This document shows, in pieces, positions 1 to 5,227 of a DNA stretch of 7,909 bases. Made by a program: the position numbers and the translations under genes. The DNA is from CAYNQK01 sp964470375 (lineage in GTDB: Bacteria; Spirochaetota; Spirochaetia; Treponematales; JBGSOB01), in NCBI GenBank assembly GCA_964470375.1, contig CAYYCP010000100.1, positions 1-7,909 of the forward strand, read 5' to 3'. The notes below the pieces were generated by a model, which saw nothing but the letters and a program-made list of their open reading frames with translations, searched no databases and was not told the DNA's origin. Numbering within the stretch: the stretch's first letter is position 1; each line of letters opens with the position of its first letter.

Positions 1-340
1 GATAGGATTGAGCGAGGTAGGGATATTCGTCGATCACCAGGATGAGGCGCTTGGATTGGGCCCTCTGGCCGATGTAGTCCAAGGCGGCGTTCCAATCGGG
101 AAAAACCGGCGCGCCGGCGTTGCTCTCAAGGGAAAGGGCGGCGCGGCTGAAATTCTCAAGGTTCTCCCGGGGGCTTGTTTCAAGGGCGGTATAAAAGACC
201 GCCTCCTTGCCTTTGACAAACTGGCTGAGCAAGGCGGTCTTACCCACGCGCCGCCTTCCCCAGACGATTGCGCATTGGAAGGAGGCGTTTTTGTAGAGAT
301 CTTCCAGCTCCTTGAGCTCCCTCTCCCTGCCTACGAACAT
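1..340 (-). CDS. AAA ATPase (COG1672 / DUF234-associated type), N-terminal part
   Basis: A reading frame open from ATG at 340 to the left edge gives 113 residues; the gene is cut by the window. It begins MFVGRERELKELEDLY, the usual opening of COG1672 ATPases. Walker A is GRRRVGKTALL at residues 28-38 and Walker B is LILVIDEYPYL at residues 99-109, the exact style of this family. In the family the core is followed by helical and nuclease-like (DUF234) domains, which would lie outside the window. The cellular role of these ATPases is not settled. The start is supported by GGAGGG at 345-350. The gene is divergent from hipBA, and the 333 bp between them hold a candidate promoter, an inverted repeat and a palindrome. 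No defect is visible in the part present. Confidence 0.9.
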   Translation of the reverse strand, partial: MFVGRERELKELEDLYKNASFQCAIVWGRRRVGKTALLSQFVKGKEAVFYTALETSPRENLENFSRAALSLESNAGAPVFPDWNAALDYIGQRAQSKRLILVIDEYPYLAQSY

Positions 341-359
341 GGAGCCCTCCCCGGTTTGG

Positions 360-388
360 TAAGGTACGATTTACTAATGTATACCTTA
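360..388. repeat. Inverted repeat TAAGGTA-N15-TACCTTA in the ATPase leader
   Basis: TAAGGTA at 360-366 and TACCTTA at 382-388 are perfect 7-bp inverted arms whose centres are 22 bp apart, about two helical turns. It lies just downstream of the candidate minus-strand promoter and 20 bp upstream of the ATPase start. It could be an operator bound by a dimeric regulator or a leader hairpin. The distance between the arms fits an operator better than a stable hairpin. Its function is inferred only. Confidence 0.45.
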
Positions 389-393
389 GCAAG

Positions 394-420
394 ACTATAC
401 CCGCTCCCGGGAGCTGTCAA
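394..420 (-). promoter_or_regulatory. Candidate promoter of the leftward ATPase gene
   Basis: On the minus strand TTGACA (420-415) is followed after 15 bp by TATAGT (399-394). The -35 is perfect and the -10 matches five of six bases, but the 15-bp spacer is shorter than the 17-bp optimum. The spacer contains the perfect 12-bp palindrome GCTCCCGGGAGC (403-414), a plausible repressor site. Transcription would start near 387, leaving a leader of about 47 nt. An alternative minus-strand start lies in the palindrome at 449-479 (TTGTCA, 18 bp, AATGAT). Confidence 0.4.
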
Positions 421-448
421 GGGCGGAATTCCGACAAGAACCCATCAT

Positions 449-479
449 TACAAATTGTCAATACAATTGACAATTTGTA
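449..479. repeat. 31-bp palindrome, copy A (CAAATTGTCAAT type)
   Basis: TACAAATTGTCAAT (449-462) and ATTGACAATTTGTA (466-479) are perfect 14-bp inverted arms around a 3-bp centre (ACA). A near-identical element (copy B, 5160-5192) precedes the other ATPase gene in this window, with the same arm core and the same 3-bp centre. Copy A sits in the divergent region between the ATPase at 340 and hipB at 674, 109 bp upstream of the ATPase start. An operator for a dimeric regulator is the simplest reading; a mobile palindromic repeat is the alternative. Confidence 0.8.
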
Positions 480-578
480 CGTATACCGTGTGTCTTCCGA
501 GCTAGGCAACTCGTCTATGCGGGATCCGGAGTTAGTTTCTCGAAGCGTAGCGATTCACTTTTCAGCCACCCATATTTC

Positions 579-648
579 ATACCTTTATGGGTATATTCTT
601 GACTTATACCTCATAGGGTATTATTATATCTTATACCTTTACGGGTAT
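579..648. promoter_or_regulatory. Three tandem HipB-type operators, 27 bp apart
   Basis: Three 16-bp inverted repeats of the form ATACC-N6-GGTAT occur at 579-594 (centre TTTATG), 606-621 (TCATAG) and 633-648 (TTTACG). Their starts are exactly 27 bp apart. The first abuts the -35, the second fills the -35/-10 spacer and the third covers the expected transcription start, so binding at any of them should block RNA polymerase. E. coli hipBA is likewise repressed by HipB, and by the HipBA complex, at several inverted-repeat operators (TATCC-N8-GGATA). The half-site here differs but the arrangement is analogous. HipB as the ligand is inferred from position. Confidence 0.75.
599..627 (+). promoter_or_regulatory. 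hipBA promoter (sigma70 type)
   Basis: TTGACT (599-604), a 17-bp spacer and TATTAT (622-627) each match five of six consensus bases. Transcription would begin near 634, giving a leader of about 40 nt that ends in the strong ribosome site GGAGGAG (664-670) before the hipB ATG at 674. The promoter is surrounded and overlapped by the three operators. Confidence 0.75.
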
Positions 649-673
649 CGATCTATTTCGACCGGAGGAGAAC

Positions 674-937
674 ATGACATATCTCATTTCCACTCCACCT
701 CAACTCTCCCATGCCCTACGGAGCGCCCGCAAAAAGGCACATCTGAGCCAGCTCGAAGCAGGTAAACCCGTGGGACTCCTCCAGAAAAGCGTTTCCATCC
801 TGGAAAACCATCCGGAGACGGCGAGGATCGAAAGCCTCTTCAAGCTCCTCTCGGCCCTCGGGCTCGAGCTCGTCATCAGGCCCAAGGATGAACGGAGCGG
901 CGGGAATTCCCGCCTGAACGATGCCGGGGAGTGGTGA
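674..937 (+). CDS. hipB: HipB-like antitoxin, XRE-family DNA-binding repressor
   Basis: An 87-residue protein, about the length of E. coli HipB (88). Residues 12-48 form an XRE helix-turn-helix (LSHALRSARKKAHLSQ, then the recognition segment around GLLQKSVSILENHPE). The next segment (ESLFKLLSALGLELVI) is the dimerisation part shared with HipB. The protein ends in Glu-Trp as E. coli HipB does; there the C-terminal Trp docks on HipA, and the tail is a protease-sensitive extension. It should neutralise HipA and repress its own promoter at the three operators upstream. The start is fixed by GGAGGAG at 664-670. The stop at 935-937 lies immediately before the hipA ATG, so the two are one operon with likely translational coupling. 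Confidence 0.93.
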   Translation: MTYLISTPPQLSHALRSARKKAHLSQLEAGKPVGLLQKSVSILENHPETARIESLFKLLSALGLELVIRPKDERSGGNSRLNDAGEW

Positions 938-939
938 GG

Positions 940-2265
940 ATGCCCAAGCCTACCCAAAAGCGGTCCTTGGGCATTTGGCTCAACGGAATCCATGTAGGGC
1001 GTTGGAGCGTGGAGGGCCAGGGAGAGCAGGAGTTCCGTTACGATGATGCGTGGCTCGCGCATCCCGAGGCTCGGCCCATATCCCTATCGCTTCCCCTGGC
1101 AGAGAGCGGCTACGCGCATAGGGGGCGGACGGTATCGGCCTACTTCGAGAACCTCCTGCCCGACTCGACCGAGATCAAGCAACGCATCAGGGCACGCTTC
1201 GGGGCTCGATCATTATCCGCCTTCGATCTCCTAACCGAGGTAGGGCGTGACTGCGTCGGCGCCATCCAGCTCGTCCCGGAGGACGAGGAACCCGCGGGCC
1301 CGGGAGGCATCGAGGGCCGGAAGATCGATGAGGCCGAGATCGCCGGAATACTGAAAGGGCTCGTCTCCTTGGGAGCGGACAATCGGGCGAGCGATGAGGA
1401 ATTCAGGATCTCCTTGGCGGGCGCCCAGGAAAAGACGGCCCTGCTCCGGCACGATGGAAGATGGATGATCCCCCACGGCTCGACGCCCTCCACCCACATC
1501 CTCAAGCTTCCGCTGGGCAAGATCCGCGGCATGGAACTGGACATGACCGGCTCCGTGGAGAATGAGTGGCTATGCTCCCGACTCGTGGCCGAGTTGGGAC
1601 TGCCGACCGCATCGTGCGAGATAGGACGCTTCGAGGACATGAGCGCCCTCATCGTCCAACGCTTCGACCGGAGGCTGTCCGTGGACGGGAGGAGACTACT
1701 CAGGATTCCCCAAGAGGATTTCTGCCAATTCACGGGGACGCCCCCCGAAGGCAAGTACGAAGCCGATGGCGGCCCCGGCATTAAAACGATCATGCGCCTC
1801 CTCTTGGGATCGCAGGAGGCCCCTACGGATCGGCTAAGGTTTTTCTCCGCGCAAATCGCGTTCTGGCTCCTGGCCGCGCCCGACGGACACGCCAAGAACT
1901 TTTCCATCTTCATAGAGCGTGGCGGACGTTTCAGGCTGACGCCCTTGTACGACATCATTTCGGCCTATCCCGTACTAGGACATGGCGCTGGCCTCCTCCC
2001 ACCCGAAAAACTAAATCTGGCGATGGCCTTTACCGGGAAGAACAGGCATTACGAATGGCAGAAGATAGGATTGAGGCATATCCGAGAAACGGCCCGCCTG
2101 AGCGGCATAGGGGATTTGGTCGATGGAGAGATATCCCGCCTCCGCGCCGCCATTCCGCGCGCCATAGAAACAACAGCGGCGGCCCTGCCCCAGGGATTCC
2201 CCGCGGCTGTCGCTGACTCTATTTTCTCAGGGTTGCGGGAGAGGGGGCACATGTTGGAAGGGTAA
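940..2265 (+). CDS. hipA: HipA serine/threonine kinase toxin
   Basis: A 441-residue HipA, the length of E. coli HipA (440), and close to it along most of its length. The N-terminal subdomain (WLNGIHVGRW) is followed by the kinase core. The activation segment is RISLAGAQEKTALL; S158 corresponds to the autophosphorylated Ser150 of E. coli. HILK supplies the ATP-contacting lysine (K189), RFDR lies at 241-244, PDGHAKN carries the catalytic Asp (D315) and DIISAYP the metal-binding Asp (D338). E. coli HipA phosphorylates glutamyl-tRNA synthetase and induces dormancy; the same target is likely but not shown. All recognisable active-site residues are intact. ATG at 940 is preferred, with GGGGAG at 926-931; in-frame GTGs at 931 and 934 would overlap hipB. 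Confidence 0.95.
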   Translation: MPKPTQKRSLGIWLNGIHVGRWSVEGQGEQEFRYDDAWLAHPEARPISLSLPLAESGYAHRGRTVSAYFENLLPDSTEIKQRIRARFGARSLSAFDLLTEVGRDCVGAIQLVPEDEEPAGPGGIEGRKIDEAEIAGILKGLVSLGADNRASDEEFRISLAGAQEKTALLRHDGRWMIPHGSTPSTHILKLPLGKIRGMELDMTGSVENEWLCSRLVAELGLPTASCEIGRFEDMSALIVQRFDRRLSVDGRRLLRIPQEDFCQFTGTPPEGKYEADGGPGIKTIMRLLLGSQEAPTDRLRFFSAQIAFWLLAAPDGHAKNFSIFIERGGRFRLTPLYDIISAYPVLGHGAGLLPPEKLNLAMAFTGKNRHYEWQKIGLRHIRETARLSGIGDLVDGEISRLRAAIPRAIETTAAALPQGFPAAVADSIFSGLRERGHMLEG

Positions 2266-2279
2266 TGGGTTCCAAATCC

Positions 2280-2866
2280 TCACCCCTTCCTCCTCTCGAA
2301 TTCCTTCCACACGATTCTATAATCCTCTTCCCTACTGCACTTGTCAAAGGGCGCCTCATACACGATAGTCCTCTCCTTAGGCCCGCCGGGCAAGGTGTCG
2401 TCCATGACCTTCTGCTTCACCCTCCCGCTCTCCATGCCCTGGACGTCTTCCTAACCGATGATGCCCTTTTTGGGGTTCCCCTTACGCGGTAAGCCCACGC
2501 CCACCAAGCCCTTGGACACGGTAAAGACAATACGGCCATGGGCGTCGTACCAGGTGTCCGCCTCGTACTGGCGCATCACGGGAAACTGGATGCGGTAGAT
2601 GTCCAGGAGCTGGTCAAGCGTCAATCCTAATTCCTGGGCCACGAGGACGCCCAGCTCCACCAGGGCCTGGCGCCGTTCGTAGGCAGTGCGCAGGGCGCAA
2701 TTCCGCTGCCAGCTCGGCGTGAGGCTAGAGAAGAAGGAGTTCTTGAGCCGGGATCTACCTTTGCCCAGCTTTCTTTTTTGAAGACAGAATCCCAGCACTC
2801 TGCCCAGAGCTCGGCATAGTGAGTAGTGAGGCAGTTGAGGGCGAGGGTTCGTATTGAGGTTGAACA
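2280..2866 (-). pseudogene. Decayed C-terminus of a large N6-adenine DNA methyltransferase (Eco57I/PglX-like)
   Basis: Minus-strand fragments that join into one recognisable tail. From about 2860 to 2750 one frame reads RTLALNCLTTHYAELWAECW and continues to AKVDP. One base is missing at the C run at 2750-2752, and the homology continues in the next frame with RLKNSFFSSLTPSWQRNC, then RRQALVELGVLVAQELGL and FPVMRQYEADTWYD. A TAG at 2453-2451 interrupts it, probably a former TGG, because the same frame then continues with EDVQGMESG, DDTLPGGPKERTIVYEAPFD and KEFERRKG to a TGA at 2282-2280. I recognise this as the C-terminal region of large class I N6-adenine methylases of restriction or phage-defence systems; that family call is from memory. 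The catalytic NPPY part is absent, and an in-frame TGA at 2893-2891 closes the 5' side. The remnant converges on hipA, 14 bp away. Confidence 0.65.
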
Positions 2867-2893
2867 TAGATATGATAAGGCGTTATCGGCTCA

Positions 2894-3110
2894 ATAGTAA
2901 ATCATTCCGCATGAGGCGTCCACCCGCCCCTACGCCGACGGGCAGCTCATCCCCATGGCCCGCGCGCAGGTATCGAACGGGGCGTCGGGGCTGCCGATTA
3001 GCGTGGGGAAAGGAATCCCCCGCGTGATGCCCAGGACAGCCTGGACGGATGGGCTAACGAAAGTTTCCCCGCCTTCGATGCAATGACATTGATGATCATG
3101 CTAGCGGATA
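2894..3110. other. Unassigned stretch, no recognisable gene
   Basis: Between the methylase remnant and the SEC-C gene. Short frames are open on both strands (plus from 2901 to about 3087; minus from about 3060 to a TAG near 2933), but none has a credible start with a ribosome site and I recognise none of the peptides. A GC-rich hairpin lies at 3001-3023 (GGGGA, loop AAGGAA, TCCCC, with a further GCG/CGC pair around a bulged T) without a following T run. It may be decayed coding sequence from whatever stood upstream of the methylase tail. Confidence 0.4.
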
Positions 3111-3112
3111 TT
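3083..3112 (+). promoter_or_regulatory. Weak candidate promoter of the SEC-C/hydrolase pair
   Basis: ATGACA (3083-3088), an 18-bp spacer and GATATT (3107-3112) match five and four of six consensus bases. Position is right: transcription would start near 3119, 25 bp before the ribosome site GGAGGAG at 3144-3150. No other good candidate lies closer to the gene. Confidence 0.3.
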
Positions 3113-3158
3113 GCGTGAAAATCGGCCATGCCCTATTCTCAGCGGAGGAGCGCGCGCC

Positions 3159-4265
3159 ATGAAGGTCGGTAGGAACGATCCCTGCCCCTGCGGGTCGGGG
3201 AGAAAGTACAAGCACTGCTGCGGCGGTGGAAACCAGGGCAGGGTGGTGGACGCAACCGCCCTCTTCCAAGCCCGGCGCATGGCCTCGGAGATGCAGGCGG
3301 GCTTTCAGGAATACGAAGCGGATCCCCGCCATGAGACCATGACCTACCAGGAGACCAAGGGAAGCCCCAACGCGGCCACCGAGCTCATCAAGGAGTTCAA
3401 GGTAGCGATGGGCGGGAGGAGATTCTCGTCCATGGCGGAACTCCAGGCGGCCTTCGAGCAGTTCCAAGACGAGGCCCAGAACCGCGGCCTGGACGACTTC
3501 CTCGGGATCAGCCCCAATCAGATGCACCTGATCCTCTATTCCGACCCCCGTGAAGCCGAGGCTTTCCTGGCGGTCGGGGAGGGGCTGAATAGGGATCACG
3601 TGAAGGATATCCCCCTCCTCAGGCGCTGCGTCTTCCTCCTGGAGCGGCTCAAGACGGAGGGCAACCTCCTCCTCACCGAATCCGGATACCTGAATACCGC
3701 CTTCCTCTCTGAATGGTACGAGCATGGCCCGCTCCAGGAAGACCTGGAACAGGTGCCGCACAAAGCGCCGCGGAGCGAATCGGCCTCTCCCGTCCTGGGC
3801 ATGGCGCGCTATGTCTGCGAGGACGCCGGCCTCGTGGGGCATTCAGGGAGATGCTTGGCATTATCGAAACGCGGTCATGGATTCCTGGCCCCGGACCGAG
3901 TAGGAGACCTCTACCGGGAGCTCTTCTACTCCTACCTGCGCGGCCTAGCCGACCCCGACTCTCCGGGCGCTGATACGCGCTCCGGGTCGGAGCTGAGGTT
4001 GGTCGTATTCTTCTGCCGCTTTCTGTCCGCCCTTGACCAGGACGAATTCACCCATGGGGAACTGATAGCGGCCGTGCAGCGGGCCTTCCCTCAGTGGGGG
4101 GACAATACAATGTATTACGATTTCCTCGCTCGGTACGAATGCATCATCCCCGGTGAAGAACTCGGGCTGATCCGCCGGAACCCTTCCCGCCCCCTCGACA
4201 GGCCCGTGGAAGCAGAGAGGCACTTCCGATCTCCTTTCTACAGAGAAATGATCCGATGGAAATGA
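3159..4265 (+). CDS. SEC-C zinc-motif protein with a winged-helix-like middle region
   Basis: A 368-residue cytoplasmic protein. The first 22 residues are a complete SEC-C motif, GRNDPCPCGSGRKYKHCCGG, with Cys9, Cys11, Cys20 and Cys21 as zinc ligands. It sits at the N-terminus, unlike the C-terminal SEC-C of SecA. Residues 113-128 (DFLGISPNQMHLILYS) are a conserved block in a family of SEC-C proteins. Residues about 150-245 look like paired helix-turn-helix or winged-helix units (LLLTESGYLNTAFLSEWY; ARYVCEDAGLV, then LALSKRGHGFL). The C-terminal 100 residues are not recognised. SEC-C motifs bind zinc and mediate protein contacts, so DNA binding is only an inference. ATG at 3159 is chosen because GGAGGAG lies 8 bp upstream and the SEC-C motif starts there; the in-frame TTG at 3111 adds 16 unconserved residues. 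The stop overlaps the next gene. Confidence 0.85.
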   Translation: MKVGRNDPCPCGSGRKYKHCCGGGNQGRVVDATALFQARRMASEMQAGFQEYEADPRHETMTYQETKGSPNAATELIKEFKVAMGGRRFSSMAELQAAFEQFQDEAQNRGLDDFLGISPNQMHLILYSDPREAEAFLAVGEGLNRDHVKDIPLLRRCVFLLERLKTEGNLLLTESGYLNTAFLSEWYEHGPLQEDLEQVPHKAPRSESASPVLGMARYVCEDAGLVGHSGRCLALSKRGHGFLAPDRVGDLYRELFYSYLRGLADPDSPGADTRSGSELRLVVFFCRFLSALDQDEFTHGELIAAVQRAFPQWGDNTMYYDFLARYECIIPGEELGLIRRNPSRPLDRPVEAERHFRSPFYREMIRWK

Positions 4266-5110
4266 AAACCACCCGAAACCTGTTCCACTGCCTGATAGGG
4301 CTCGCGGCTATCTTCCTTTCTTCCTTCTTTTCGATTTCCCGCAGTACGGGGGTGGGCTTGGGTACCGGAAGGCTCGTTGACGTGGACGGCCACGCCATGT
4401 ACCTCTCGTCAGCCGGCCGCGGCAAGCCGACGGTCGTCCTGGAGTGCGGGCTCGACGATGGCGGCTCGTCCGGAGTCTGGGGCATCGTCCCCTCGGGCGT
4501 TAAGCGCTTCGCCCAGGTCATCCTGTACGACAGGGCCGGCCTGGGGAAATCGGCTCCCGGGCCCGAGCCGCGGGATTCCATGCGGATAACCCGGGAACTG
4601 CACAGCCTCCTCCAGAATACGGGCTTCCAGGGGCCCTATATCCTGGTGGGTCATTCCTTCGGCGGCCTCCACCTGCGCTGCTTCGCTGACCAGTTCCCGG
4701 AGGAGGTGGCCGGCTTGGTCCTCGTCGATCCTACCCCGAGGGAATTGATGACCGAGCCCCTGTCCGACTCCCAGATCGATAACCTCAAAAGGATCGGAGC
4801 CTCCCCGGGGATGATCGCCGAAGCCGAGGGGGGCGTCACGGCCTCCATCCCCGAATGGGCTGGCTTGAAACCCCTGCCGGACGTCCCCCTGGTTGTCTTG
4901 ACCAGCACTCCGCCCGGACCGGGCGCCAGCAGCCTGGACATCGAAAGGCACGCATCCCTCGAGGGATACCATCAGGCCTTGGCCGCCATGTCGAGCGATG
5001 TAGTCCATATCGTCGCCAGCGAGGCCAGCCATTATATCCAGCTGGACCAGCCCCAATTGGTGATCGACGCGATCAAGTTAGTCATCGACAAAGTCGCGGC
5101 CCGCAGATGA
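4256..5110 (+). CDS. Exported or membrane-anchored alpha/beta-fold hydrolase
   Basis: A 284-residue alpha/beta hydrolase. Residues 1-30 are a signal peptide or anchor: basic start (MKTTR), then a hydrophobic run LFHCLIGLAAIFLSSFF. The core shows VVLECGLDDGG (oxyanion strand, with the usual His-Gly changed), YDRAGLGKS (91-99), the nucleophile elbow GHSFGG with Ser134, LVLVDP (155-159) and the catalytic His in EASHYIQLDQP (His259). The usual acid after strand 7 is not obvious in LVVLTSTPPGPG, so Asp158 after strand 6 may serve. The substrate is unknown; esterase or peptidase are both possible. ATG at 4256 overlaps the SEC-C gene by 10 bp. ATG at 4262 would form the ATGA stop-start overlap typical of coupled genes and removes only two residues. 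Neither has a strong ribosome site, which favours coupling. Confidence 0.9.
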   Translation: MEMKTTRNLFHCLIGLAAIFLSSFFSISRSTGVGLGTGRLVDVDGHAMYLSSAGRGKPTVVLECGLDDGGSSGVWGIVPSGVKRFAQVILYDRAGLGKSAPGPEPRDSMRITRELHSLLQNTGFQGPYILVGHSFGGLHLRCFADQFPEEVAGLVLVDPTPRELMTEPLSDSQIDNLKRIGASPGMIAEAEGGVTASIPEWAGLKPLPDVPLVVLTSTPPGPGASSLDIERHASLEGYHQALAAMSSDVVHIVASEASHYIQLDQPQLVIDAIKLVIDKVAARR

Positions 5111-5128
5111 GGAGGAGCAGGGAGGGCT

Positions 5129-5147
5129 TACCCGTCTTGCGCGGGTA
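5129..5147 (+). terminator. Possible weak terminator after the hydrolase gene
   Basis: TACCCG (5129-5134) and CGGGTA (5142-5147) form a 6-bp stem with a 7-nt loop, 19 bp after the hydrolase stop, followed by TTATTG. The stem is short and the T run poor, so termination would be inefficient. The arms also resemble the ATACCC half-sites of the hip operators, which may be chance. Confidence 0.3.
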
Positions 5148-5159
5148 TTATTGAAGTGA

Positions 5160-5195
5160 ATGCAAATTGGCAATGGCATTGACAATTTGCATAAT
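5160..5195 (+). promoter_or_regulatory. Palindrome copy B overlapping the DUF4143 ATPase promoter
   Basis: ATGCAAATTGGCAAT (5160-5174) and ATTGACAATTTGCAT (5178-5192) are 15-bp inverted arms with one mismatch around a 3-bp centre (GGC). The core CAAATTGnCAAT-NNN-ATTGACAATTTG is shared with copy A at 449-479. Within it TTGGCA (5167-5172) is followed after 17 bp by CATAAT (5190-5195), five of six matches each, giving a start near 5202. The ribosome-like GAAGGG (5215-5220) and the TTG at 5228 follow. A repressor on the palindrome would cover the -35 and the spacer, so autoregulation by the ATPase product is possible. Confidence 0.65.
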
Positions 5196-5227
5196 AGAGT
5201 TAGCGGCGACTCGCGAAGGGCTTCCCG

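Noticed and set aside
8..505. Plus-strand open frame of 165 codons at the left edge
   Set aside because: Most of it is the mirror of the COG1672 ATPase, which has Walker A and B on the minus strand; the rest runs through the palindrome.
579..648. CRISPR-like array
   Set aside because: Three short units repeat at 27 bp, but each is a symmetric 16-bp operator placed around a promoter, and there are no long repeats or unique spacers of CRISPR size.
1140..1958. Minus-strand open frame of 272 codons inside hipA
   Set aside because: It is fully antisense to a clearly real HipA, is Ser/Pro/Arg rich, has no recognised motif and no ribosome site; it is an effect of high GC.
2451..2867. A free-standing 138-residue hypothetical protein
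   Set aside because: Its first 40 or so residues are the wrong frame of the methylase tail and its end is a premature TAG; the homology continues past both limits, so it is a pseudogene piece rather than a gene.
3096..3842. Minus-strand open frame of 248 codons opposite the SEC-C gene
   Set aside because: It is antisense to a gene with a definite SEC-C motif; the composition is typical of a mirror frame and no domain is recognisable.
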